This document shows positions 1-6,282 of a stretch of 9,167 nucleotides of DNA, in pieces. The notes below the pieces were generated by a model. That model was not told where the DNA came from. It searched no databases and was given only the letters and a program-made list of their open reading frames with translations. The stretch comes from an uncultured cyanobacterium. GTDB taxonomy: Bacteria > Cyanobacteriota > Cyanobacteriia > PCC-6307 > Cyanobiaceae. Position 1 is the first letter of the stretch; each line of letters begins with the position of its first letter. The stretch lies in the NCBI GenBank assembly GCA_903862155.1, contig CAIOXF010000357.1, positions 1-9,167 on the forward strand, read 5' to 3'. A program made the translations under genes and the position numbers.

Positions 1-284
1 CCATCGGCCTCGGGCCAGGGTTCCCCCTGGGCCCCAGAGGCCGGCAACACCAGGGCACTGTGGATCTGCTGGGGCCGATGCACGCTCACCCCGGCGCTCA
101 CATAACCGGCAAGCACATCGGGCCCGCGGCCCTGCCACTGGCGGGTAAAGAAGCCATGCTCAAACGCCTGCAGCAGGTCGGCCTGCAGGTAGTAACCGCC
201 GTAGCAGCCCACCCAGGTCCAACCCTCGAGGGTGTTGAACACAGCGTCCGGGCGATCAAAGGGGGGATCGACGGCCTCGGCCAT
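1..284 (-). CDS. pgeF: PgeF / YfiH-type laccase-domain protein, N-terminal part (runs off the left edge)
   Basis: This is the first 94 codons of a gene that continues beyond base 1, so the C-terminal part is not visible. The visible protein begins MAEAVDPPFD, has the cyanobacterial-style stretch GWTWVGCYGGYYLQADLL (residues 21-38), then GFFTR (44-48) and QQIHS (72-76). GFFTR and Q-x-H are hallmarks of the PgeF/YfiH (formerly polyphenol oxidase or laccase-domain) family. By family knowledge the His of Q-x-H (H75 here) is the first of three metal ligands; the other two would lie outside the window. Bacterial PgeF limits misincorporation of serine into peptidoglycan stem peptides, and relatives also act on purine nucleosides. 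The start is the ATG at 284-282, 11 bp after the Tab2-like gene's stop, with no clear Shine-Dalgarno sequence. It is probably the last visible gene of the S1-Tab2-pgeF operon. The family is well supported; the exact substrate in cyanobacteria is not. Confidence 0.85.
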   Translation of the reverse strand, partial: MAEAVDPPFDRPDAVFNTLEGWTWVGCYGGYYLQADLLQAFEHGFFTRQWQGRGPDVLAGYVSAGVSVHRPQQIHSALVLPASGAQGEPWPEAD

Positions 285-295
285 GGTCGTATGAG

Positions 296-1177
296 TCAGG
301 CGTCGGGAAGATCCCGCAGCATCCAGAAACCAGCGAAGCGGGCATCGTCTTCGCTGGCCTGCACGGCGATGAACTGCAGGCCGCCGCTGCGCTCCCGGGC
401 TTCAGCAAAGGCCTTGGCCGCCGCCTCGGCCTCGTCGGCCGGCAGGGTGGAAAGCAACCACCGGTCTTCCAGCCCAGCCTCCAGCACCAGCTGGCGGCCG
501 TCCACCTCCAGGCGCACCGGCTCCAGGCCCGCCAGCCAGCCGGCGATGGCCAGGGAGCGGGTCTCGCTGAACAGCCGAATCCCCGGCACGGGCGCCTCGG
601 GATCAAGGGCGTCGCCAGCCGGCAGGGGCACCAGGCCGTTGAAGCCGCTCTCCCACTCGGAGGCGGAGGCCAGGGCGCCCAGGGGCAGGGTGGCCCAGGC
701 CCAGCGCTCACCCCGCGCCGCCTCCGGCAGGGGCACAGGCACGGGACGGATCGGATTGGGCGGCGGCGCCAGAGGGCCCGCCATGTAGCCCTCCTCCTGC
801 GGGTAGACCTCCCGCTCGCGCTCCTGCAGCCACTCCACCAGCGCATAGGTGCGGCGGCTCGGCACCAGTTCAAGGCCCAGCCCCTCGGCGGCCCGCTGCA
901 CCATTGTGCGCATCGAGGCCCGCCAGCAGCGCAGCCGCCGCGGCGCCCCAAAACCCTGGTCGCTCGCCTGGGCCAGAGCGGCTTCCAGGGCCTCGCGCAG
1001 CCAGATCGAGTTCACGCTGCTGGCCGGGCATGTCACCACCTGGCGGAACCCAGGCGCCTCCACCCCTGGGGTGGGGGTGGAGCAGATCAGCAGCTCCCAG
1101 CGCTTCTTGCCGTCGGGTTCGAGGATTGGGCGGGAGTAGTAGTCAAGTTCCCAGTCGAGGCTGAGGGGCTCGCTCAT
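296..1177 (-). CDS. Tab2/Atab2-family RNA-binding protein (DUF1092)
   Basis: A 293-residue protein of the Tab2 family, essentially confined to cyanobacteria and chloroplast-bearing eukaryotes. Visible signatures are WELDYYSRPI (residues 9-18), GKKRWELLIC (23-32), a middle block ending PSRRTYALVEWLQ (107-119) with VYP and GY shortly after (124-131), and a C-terminal block with WLAGLEPVRL (214-223) and GFWMLRDLP (283-291). Algal Tab2 and plant ATAB2 bind psaB or other photosystem mRNAs and promote their translation; the cyanobacterial version is presumed to act on mRNA in the cytoplasm, but that is inference. There are no membrane segments or signal peptide. Its ATG (1177-1175) shares four bases with the TGA of the upstream S1-domain gene (ATGA at 1177-1174), which suggests translational coupling. 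pgeF follows 11 bp downstream. The length fits the family and no damage is seen. Confidence 0.9.
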   Translation of the reverse strand: MSEPLSLDWELDYYSRPILEPDGKKRWELLICSTPTPGVEAPGFRQVVTCPASSVNSIWLREALEAALAQASDQGFGAPRRLRCWRASMRTMVQRAAEGLGLELVPSRRTYALVEWLQEREREVYPQEEGYMAGPLAPPPNPIRPVPVPLPEAARGERWAWATLPLGALASASEWESGFNGLVPLPAGDALDPEAPVPGIRLFSETRSLAIAGWLAGLEPVRLEVDGRQLVLEAGLEDRWLLSTLPADEAEAAAKAFAEARERSGGLQFIAVQASEDDARFAGFWMLRDLPDA

Positions 1178-2469
1178 CCGGCGGCCTGCTCCTGCTGGCG
1201 CAGCACCGAGCGAGCCCGGTTGGCCCGATCGGCGGCCTCGGCCATCACCTTCTCCTTCTCGATCAGCAGTTCACCGGGCTGGCCCTCCAGCAGGGCGGTG
1301 TTGAGGGCGATGCGGCCACGGCCGGGATCCAGCTCGGTGATCAGGGCCTTCACCCGATCGCCCTGGTCGAACACCTCGCGCAGGTCGCGCATCTGGCCGC
1401 CGGTCACGCAGCTGTGGTGCAGCAGGCCGCTGATGCCGCCCAGATCCACGAAGAAGCCATAGGGCTTCACCGAGGCCACCACGCCCTCCACCAGGGCACC
1501 CACCTCAAGCTCGGCGAAGCGGGCCGCCGTGGCGGCCTTCTTCTCGGAGAGCACCAGCTTGCGGGTTTCCGCATTCACCTCCAGGAAGGTGACACCCAGG
1601 GTTTTGCCCACCAGGGCTTCGTGGTTCTCGCCCTCCTGCAGCTGGGAGCGGGGGATGAAGCCGCGCAGGCCCTCCAGATCGCAGGTGACGCCGCCGCGGT
1701 TGAAGCCGTTCACCTTCACCTGGATCACCTTGCCCTCCTTCTCCAGGGCGCGCACCTTCTCCCAGCTCTGGCGCAGGGCCAGGGCGCGGGCGCTGATGGT
1801 CACCATCCCGTCGGCGTTCTGCTCGCGGGTCACCAGCACCTCCACCTCCAGGCCCTTGGGGAAGCGCTCCTTGAGGTTGGTGATCACGCCAAGGCCGCAC
1901 TCCTTCTTGGGCATGAAGCCCGGCGCCTTGCCGCCGATATCCACATACACGCCATCGCTCTCCATGCCAATCACCGTGCCCTTCACCACCTCGCCGGTGG
2001 TGCCCACGAAGTCCTGCTCCTCCAGGGCCGCCAGGAAGGCGTCGGCGTCGAAATCGAAGTCGTCCACCGTGCGGGGGGCCACCCGAGGCTGGGAAGTCGG
2101 GGCGCTGCTGGTACCGCCGCCACCGCCGCCACTGCGCTTCTGGCGGCTGGTGTCGGGGCCGAGCAAGTCGGCCATGGTGAGGCCCTCCATGGCCCCCATG
2201 TCGAACAGGTCGTCGTCGCTGCGGGCGGGGGTACGGGCCGGAGCTGGGGCCGTTGGAGCTGCCGCGGCAGCGGGGGCCACGGGAGCCACCACCTCGGGGG
2301 CGGCTGGGGCTTCCGGCTCGTCTTTCTTGATCATCAACACCTGGGGCGGCTTGCGCACCGGTGCCGGGGCCTTCGGCCGTGGGGAGGCAGGGGGCATGGG
2401 CCGAGGCGAGGCGGCACCGCCCGAGGAGGAGGCCGGAGCAGGTGGCTGCTGGTTGCCGGGACCGGCCAT
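1174..2469 (-). CDS. rps1b: S1-domain RNA-binding protein, ribosomal protein S1 homolog B (Nbp1-like)
   Basis: A protein of about 431 residues (433 if the GTG six bases upstream, 2475-2473, is used; positions below follow the 433 count). Residues 1-85 are Pro/Ala-rich and probably disordered, interrupted by QVLMIKK (45-51). A short conserved-looking island, DDLFDMGAMEGLTMADLLGP (88-107), precedes a run of glycines (116-121). Three S1 OB-fold repeats follow at about 161-232, 247-311 and 325-394; the third has GVVASVKPYGFFVDLGG. A charged helical tail rich in Glu, Arg and Gln closes the protein. It is shorter than the main ribosomal S1 and fits the second S1-like protein that picocyanobacterial genomes list as rps1b/Nbp1. 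It should bind mRNA or the 30S subunit; its exact role is not established. I chose ATG (2469-2467) over GTG because neither has a clear Shine-Dalgarno sequence and ATG is the commoner start. It heads the minus-strand operon with Tab2 and pgeF. Confidence 0.85.
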   Translation of the reverse strand: MAGPGNQQPPAPASSSGGAASPRPMPPASPRPKAPAPVRKPPQVLMIKKDEPEAPAAPEVVAPVAPAAAAAPTAPAPARTPARSDDDLFDMGAMEGLTMADLLGPDTSRQKRSGGGGGGTSSAPTSQPRVAPRTVDDFDFDADAFLAALEEQDFVGTTGEVVKGTVIGMESDGVYVDIGGKAPGFMPKKECGLGVITNLKERFPKGLEVEVLVTREQNADGMVTISARALALRQSWEKVRALEKEGKVIQVKVNGFNRGGVTCDLEGLRGFIPRSQLQEGENHEALVGKTLGVTFLEVNAETRKLVLSEKKAATAARFAELEVGALVEGVVASVKPYGFFVDLGGISGLLHHSCVTGGQMRDLREVFDQGDRVKALITELDPGRGRIALNTALLEGQPGELLIEKEKVMAEAADRANRARSVLRQQEQAAG

Positions 2470-2506
2470 CGACACTGATCGAGCAGGGATCTCACACTGT
2501 AAGGAC
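2470..2506. promoter_or_regulatory. Divergent intergenic region between the S1-like gene and the creatininase-family gene
   Basis: Only 37 bp separate two outward-facing start codons, so any promoter core must overlap the opposite gene's 5' end. The gap holds a direct repeat ACACTG at 2472-2477 and 2494-2499, spaced 22 bp (about two helical turns), which could be an operator but could easily be chance at this length. No convincing -10/-35 pair was found on either strand. Confidence 0.3.
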
Positions 2507-3322
2507 GTGAACCCTCAGGCTTTGCCCTCCCCCACCCAACGCCGGCTTGAGCTGCTGCCGGCCCCCCAGGCAACTGCGGTGGCCAGTGAAAAGGGCAGCA
2601 CGGTGGTGTGGCCCTTCGGGGCGGTGGAGCAGCACGGCCCCCACCTGCCCCTGGGCACCGATGCCCTCTTCGCCGAGCGGGTGCTGGATGCGGTGCTCCA
2701 GGAACTGCCGGTAGAGGCACCGATCCTGCGGCTGCCGCTTCAGGCCATCGGGTTTTCTCCTGAGCACCGCAGCTTTGCCGGCACCCTCACCCTGCCGGCC
2801 GAGCTGGTGCTGCAACTGGTGCTGGAGGTGGGCCGGGGCCTGGCCCAGGCGGGTTTCCAGCGTCTGGTGCTGTTCAACGGCCACGGCGGCCAGATCGGCC
2901 TGTTGCAGGTGGCGGCCCGCCAACTACGCGATGCCTGCCCTGACCTGGCGGTGCTGCCATGCTTCCTCTGGAGCGGGCCGGAGGGGGTGTGGGATTCGAT
3001 CCCAGAACCGGAGCGGAGCCAGGGACTCCATGCCGGTCTGGCCGAAACCAGCCTGATGCTTCAGCTCGCGCCCGAGCTGGTGGGACCCGAGCGGCCAGTG
3101 GATGGCCAGGCCGGCCCCGCCATCCCCGAGGGCTGGAGCCTGGAGGGAGCAGCCCCCTGCGCCTGGCTCACCAGCGATGTGAGTGGCAGCGGTGTGATCG
3201 GCGATGCCCGCGGTGCCTCGCCCGAGCTGGGGCAGCACCTGTTCAAGGCCCTGGTGGCGGGCTGGCGGCGCCGTTTTGAGAGCCTGCTGGCCAGCGACTG
3301 GCCGGGGCCCCATTCCCATTGA
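2507..3322 (+). CDS. Creatininase-family metal-dependent amidohydrolase, substrate unknown
   Basis: A 271-residue protein of the creatininase superfamily (creatininase, the formamide hydrolases ArfB and MftE, and many unassigned members). Seen directly: EQHGPHLPLGTD (residues 41-52), carrying the Glu/His/Asp metal ligands E41, H43 and D52; FNGHGGQ (123-129) with H126; and HAGLAETS (175-182) with E180. Together these are the full metal set of the family, so it should be an active zinc or manganese amidohydrolase that cleaves C-N amide-like bonds in the cytoplasm. It carries NGHGG where creatininase itself has NGHYEN, placing it with the ArfB/MftE-like members rather than true creatininase. The start is uncertain: GTG at 2507 has AAGGA only one base upstream (2501-2505), and TTG at 2522 is the alternative; no in-frame ATG exists nearby. 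It lies 43 bp upstream of the ADO gene on the same strand and could be cotranscribed with it. The family is secure, the function unknown. Confidence 0.88.
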   Translation: MNPQALPSPTQRRLELLPAPQATAVASEKGSTVVWPFGAVEQHGPHLPLGTDALFAERVLDAVLQELPVEAPILRLPLQAIGFSPEHRSFAGTLTLPAELVLQLVLEVGRGLAQAGFQRLVLFNGHGGQIGLLQVAARQLRDACPDLAVLPCFLWSGPEGVWDSIPEPERSQGLHAGLAETSLMLQLAPELVGPERPVDGQAGPAIPEGWSLEGAAPCAWLTSDVSGSGVIGDARGASPELGQHLFKALVAGWRRRFESLLASDWPGPHSH

Positions 3323-3365
3323 TGGTGGTTACAGTCAAGCCAATTCGATGCACTTTGGGGACGTC

Positions 3366-4085
3366 ATGGTGACCCTTGCCAACCCCGCTGAGGTTCAAAG
3401 CAGCGCCCCCGATGGCCTGCCCGACTTCACCAGCGTGGCCTACAAGGACGCCTACAGCCGCATCAACGCCATCGTGATCGAGGGCGAGCAGGAAGCCCAC
3501 GACAACTACGTGGCGATCGGCACCCTCATCCCCGAGCAGGCCGAGGAGCTCACCAAGCTGGCCCGCATGGAGCTCAAGCACATGAAGGGCTTCACCGCCT
3601 GTGCGAACAACCTGGGCGTGACGGCTGACATGCCCTTCGCCAAGGAGTTCTTCTCACCGCTGCACGGCAACTTCCAGGAGGCCCTGGCCGAAGGCAAGGT
3701 GGCCACCTGCCTGCTGATCCAGGCGATCCTGATCGAAGCCTTCGCCATCTCGGCTTACCACATCTATATCCCTGTCGCTGATCCCTTCGCCCGCAAGATC
3801 ACCGAGGGCGTAGTGAAGGACGAATACACCCATCTGAACTACGGCCAGGAGTGGCTCAAGGCCAACCTCGAGAGCATCCGCGAGGAATTCGAGCAGGCCA
3901 ACCGCGAGAACCTCCCGCTGGTGCGCAAGATGCTCGATCAGGTGGCCGGCGATGCCGCCGTCCTGGCCATGGACAAGGAAGATCTGATGGCTGATTTCCT
4001 GAGCTCCTATCAAGAGGCCCTGATGGAAATCGGCTTCACCAGCCGCGAAATCGCCAAGCTGGCCGCCGCAGCCCTGGTGGGCTAG
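3366..4085 (+). CDS. ado: Aldehyde-deformylating oxygenase (cyanobacterial alkane synthase)
   Basis: A 239-residue ferritin-like di-iron enzyme that converts a fatty aldehyde (C16/C18) to a chain one carbon shorter, Cn-1 alkane, plus formate, using O2 and electrons from ferredoxin. All six iron ligands are present by alignment from memory with the Synechococcus elongatus enzyme: E41, E69, H72, E124, E153 and H156, in the contexts IEGEQEAHDNY, RMELKHMKGF, LIEAFAISAYHIYIPVADPF and KDEYTHLNYG. The length matches the family. The chosen ATG (3366) gives the usual length and has GGGGA four bases upstream (3357-3361); ATG at 3348 would add six residues, MHFGDV. It lies 43 bp after the creatininase-family gene and 40 bp before acyl-ACP reductase, whose product supplies its substrate. 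It was long misannotated as a ribonucleotide-reductase-like or aldehyde decarbonylase protein. The identification is essentially certain. Confidence 0.97.
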   Translation: MVTLANPAEVQSSAPDGLPDFTSVAYKDAYSRINAIVIEGEQEAHDNYVAIGTLIPEQAEELTKLARMELKHMKGFTACANNLGVTADMPFAKEFFSPLHGNFQEALAEGKVATCLLIQAILIEAFAISAYHIYIPVADPFARKITEGVVKDEYTHLNYGQEWLKANLESIREEFEQANRENLPLVRKMLDQVAGDAAVLAMDKEDLMADFLSSYQEALMEIGFTSREIAKLAAAALVG

Positions 4086-4087
4086 TG

Positions 4088-4114
4088 GGAGGATGTAGCG
4101 TCCGCGACATCTCC
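4088..4114 (+). other. Imperfect hairpin in the ADO-AAR intergenic gap
   Basis: Read directly: GGA (4088-4090) pairs with TCC (4112-4114) and GATGT (4092-4096) with ACATC (4107-4111), leaving G4091 bulged. Inside the loop, CG (4099-4100) can pair with CG (4105-4106) around TCCG. The element fills most of the 40-bp gap, starts two bases after the ADO stop codon and ends 11 bases before the AAR start. It ties up the purine run GGAGG (4088-4092). There is no T-tract after it, so it does not look like an intrinsic terminator. A role in mRNA processing, stability or AAR translation is inference. Confidence 0.4.
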
Positions 4115-4125
4115 ATAGACAGCGC

Positions 4126-5172
4126 ATGTTTGGCCTGATCGGTCACTCCACCAGCTTTGAGGAGGCCAGGATCAAGGCCAAGTCGCTCGGTTTCGACGAC
4201 TACGCCGAGGGCGATCTCGACATGTGGTGCGCTGCGCCTCCCCAGTTGGTGGAGACGGTGAGTGTCACCAGCCCCACGGGCAAAACCATCCAGGGCGCCT
4301 ACATCGATTCGGTGTTTGTGCCCGAAATGCTGCGCCGGTTCAAAACGGCCAAGCGCAAGGTGCTCAAGGCCATGGAACTGGCCCAGAAGCGCGACATCGA
4401 CATCACTGCCCTGGGCGGATTCACCTCGATCATTTTCGAGGACATGAATCTGCTGCGGGAAGAGCGGGTGAGCGCGGTGGAGCTGGAGTGGAAGCGCTTC
4501 ACCACTGGCAACACCCACACCGCCTGGGTGATCTGCCAGCAGGTGGTGACCAACGCACCGGCTCTAGGCATCGATCTGGCCAAGGCCAAGGTGGCCGTGG
4601 TAGGAGCCACCGGCGACATCGGCAGTGCCGTGTGCCGCTGGCTGCAGCGCCAAGGCGTGGGGGAGCTGTTGCTCGTGGCCCGGCGGCCCCAGCCCCTGGT
4701 GGAGCTGCAGCAGAACCTGGGCGAGGGGCGCATCCTCGGCCTGGAGGAAGCCCTGCCTGAAGCCGATGTGGTGGTGTGGGTGGCCAGCCTCCCCCAGGGG
4801 CTGCAAATCGACACCTCAACCCTCAAGCGCCCCTGCCTGATGATCGACGGTGGGTATCCGAAGAACCTCGACACCAAGGCCTCTGCCCCTGGGGTGCACG
4901 TGCTCAAGGGCGGCATCGTGGAGTTCTGGCAAGACATCGGCTGGCAAATGATGGAAGTGGCCGAGATGGCCAAACCCCAGTGCCAGATGTTTGCTTGCTT
5001 CGCTGAAGCGATCCTGCTGGATTTCGAAGAGATTCATACCAACTTCAGCTGGGGCCGCAACAACATCACCCTGGCCACCATGGACCAGATCGGCGTAGCT
5101 TCCCGCCGCCATGGCTTCCAGGCCCTGGCCCTCGAGCCACTCGCCAGCCGCGAAGCCGTTCTCACGGCCTGA
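4126..5172 (+). CDS. aar: Acyl-ACP reductase, aldehyde-forming
   Basis: A 348-residue NADPH-dependent reductase that takes fatty acyl-ACP (or acyl-CoA) to the free fatty aldehyde, the substrate of ADO. The N-terminus MFGLIGHSTS is typical of the cyanobacterial enzyme. The central LGGFTSIIFE (96-105) and RFTTGNTHTA (124-133) blocks precede a Rossmann dinucleotide-binding motif VVGATGDIGSAVCRWL (158-173), followed by LMIDGGYPKNL (238-248). MFACFAEAILL (288-298) contains C291, equivalent to the catalytic cysteine that forms the acyl-thioester intermediate. HTNFSWGRN (304-312) is also conserved. The length matches the family (about 340 residues). The start agrees with the family N-terminus although no Shine-Dalgarno sequence sits at normal spacing; the nearest purine run, 33 bases upstream, lies in the hairpin at 4088-4114. 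It is 40 bp behind ado, and accA follows 69 bp downstream. No missing residues are seen. Confidence 0.97.
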   Translation: MFGLIGHSTSFEEARIKAKSLGFDDYAEGDLDMWCAAPPQLVETVSVTSPTGKTIQGAYIDSVFVPEMLRRFKTAKRKVLKAMELAQKRDIDITALGGFTSIIFEDMNLLREERVSAVELEWKRFTTGNTHTAWVICQQVVTNAPALGIDLAKAKVAVVGATGDIGSAVCRWLQRQGVGELLLVARRPQPLVELQQNLGEGRILGLEEALPEADVVVWVASLPQGLQIDTSTLKRPCLMIDGGYPKNLDTKASAPGVHVLKGGIVEFWQDIGWQMMEVAEMAKPQCQMFACFAEAILLDFEEIHTNFSWGRNNITLATMDQIGVASRRHGFQALALEPLASREAVLTA

Positions 5173-5178
5173 ACTGTT

Positions 5179-5200
5179 CAGGGCCCCACCCCGCGCCCTG
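5179..5200 (+). terminator. Weak hairpin after the acyl-ACP reductase gene
   Basis: CAGGGC (5179-5184) and GCCCTG (5195-5200) form a six-base-pair G+C-rich stem with a 10-base loop, starting seven bases after the AAR stop codon. It is followed by a pyrimidine-rich stretch up to the accA start but not by a run of T, so it is at best a weak or partial terminator, or an mRNA 3'-end stabiliser, allowing some readthrough into accA. The rest of the 69-bp gap shows no clear promoter. Confidence 0.25.
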
Positions 5201-5241
5201 GCTTCCTCTCCTTTCCGATTCCGTCCCCTCACCGTCCACCC

Positions 5242-6231
5242 ATGGCTCGCCGCGCCCTGTTGGAGTTCGAGAAGCCCTTGGTGGAGCTCGAGGAGCAGAT
5301 TGAGCAGATCCGCCAGCTCGCCCGCGACTCGGAAGTAGACGTAAGCCAGCAGCTTCTGCAGCTGGAAACCCTGGCCACCCGCCGCCGCAAGGAGATCTTC
5401 GACGCGCTCACCCCGGCCCAGAAGATCCAGGTGGCGCGCCATCCCCAGCGCCCCAGCACCCTGGACTACATCCAGGTGATCACCGATGAGTTCATGGAGC
5501 TGCACGGCGATCGCCGCGGCTCCGACGACCAGGCCCTGGTGGGTGGCGTGGGCCGGATTGGCCAGCAGGGTGTGGTGCTCCTCGGGCACCAGAAGGGCCG
5601 CGACACCAAGGAGAACGTGGCCCGCAACTTCGGCATGGCCTCCCCCGGCGGCTACCGCAAGGCCATGCGCCTGATGGAGCACGCCGACCGCTTCCGCCTG
5701 CCGATCATCAGCTTCATCGACACCCCCGGTGCCTACGCCGGCGTGCTGGCTGAGGAGCAGGGCCAGGGCGAGGCCATTGCCGTGAACCTGCGCGAAATGT
5801 TCCGGCTGCGGGTGCCGATCGTTGCCACCGTGATCGGCGAAGGGGGGTCGGGAGGAGCGCTCGGCATCGGCGTGGCCGACCGGCTGCTCATGTTCGAGCA
5901 CAGCGTGTACACCGTGGCGAGCCCGGAAGCCTGCGCCTCGATCCTCTGGCGGGATGCGGCCAAGGCGCCCGTGGCCGCCGAAGCGCTCAAAATCACCGGC
6001 CCCGACCTGCTCAAGCTAGGCATCGTGGACCGCGTGCTTGAGGAGCCCTCCGGCGGCAACCACTGGGCCCCACTCCAGGCCGCCGAAACCCTCAAGGCCG
6101 CCCTGATCGGCGCCATCAGTGAACTGGGCCAACTGGATGAGCGCCAGCTGCTGGATCAGCGCTACGCCAAGTTCCGCCGCATGGGGCGGTTCCTGGAAAG
6201 CGGGGCCGCAGATCCGTCGCTCAGTTCTTAA
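5242..6231 (+). CDS. accA: Acetyl-CoA carboxylase carboxyltransferase subunit alpha
   Basis: A 329-residue alpha subunit of the carboxyltransferase part of acetyl-CoA carboxylase, which with AccD moves the carboxyl group from biotin on AccB to acetyl-CoA, giving malonyl-CoA for fatty acid synthesis. The N-terminal helical region MARRALLEFEKPL is typical of cyanobacterial and plastid-type AccA. The crotonase-fold core shows HGDRRG (88-93), VLLGHQKGRDTKEN (112-125), FGMASPGGYRKA (130-141), IDTPGAYAG (159-167), GEGGSGGALGIG (199-210) and SPEACASILWRDAAKA (228-243). The length is close to the E. coli protein (319). The ATG at 5242 matches the family N-terminus; the leader before it is C/T-rich with no Shine-Dalgarno sequence. 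accA, accB, accC and accD are usually scattered in cyanobacteria, so its place behind aar is notable: precursor supply sits directly beside the alkane pathway that drains acyl-ACP. Intact. Confidence 0.98.
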   Translation: MARRALLEFEKPLVELEEQIEQIRQLARDSEVDVSQQLLQLETLATRRRKEIFDALTPAQKIQVARHPQRPSTLDYIQVITDEFMELHGDRRGSDDQALVGGVGRIGQQGVVLLGHQKGRDTKENVARNFGMASPGGYRKAMRLMEHADRFRLPIISFIDTPGAYAGVLAEEQGQGEAIAVNLREMFRLRVPIVATVIGEGGSGGALGIGVADRLLMFEHSVYTVASPEACASILWRDAAKAPVAAEALKITGPDLLKLGIVDRVLEEPSGGNHWAPLQAAETLKAALIGAISELGQLDERQLLDQRYAKFRRMGRFLESGAADPSLSS

Positions 6232-6282
6232 GGTTTGATTCGGGATTAGGGAAAGCTGCCCAGACGACCCCTGAACCCTGCG

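Noticed and set aside
256..951. An Arg/Ala/Cys-rich open frame overlapping the Tab2-like gene in another frame on the same strand.
   Set aside because: Frame-shifted shadow; the overlapping frame matches the Tab2 family throughout.
1414..2506. Long open frames on the plus strand across the S1-like gene, one rich in His/Ala/Gly/Leu and another running on into the creatininase-family gene.
   Set aside because: They are antisense shadows of a high-GC gene whose minus-strand translation has three clear S1 domains. The translations look like low-complexity mirror products with no recognisable motif.
3323..3365. Possible promoter upstream of ado (TACAGT at 3330-3335 as a -10 element).
   Set aside because: Only four of six bases fit and no -35 element lies at proper spacing; not strong enough to annotate.
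5171..5179. GAACTGTTC palindrome overlapping the aar stop codon.
   Set aside because: A nine-base palindrome does not match the spacing of known LexA-type boxes and is partly fixed by coding sequence.
5507..5514. A GCGATCGC palindrome (HIP1-type) inside accA.
   Set aside because: A single copy in 9 kb of G+C-rich DNA is close to chance, and marine picocyanobacteria are not known for HIP1 enrichment.
4816..5901. A 361-codon open frame on the minus strand across aar and accA.
   Set aside because: It lies antisense to two firmly identified genes, and its His/Gly/Leu-rich translation is typical of reverse-strand shadows in G+C-rich DNA.
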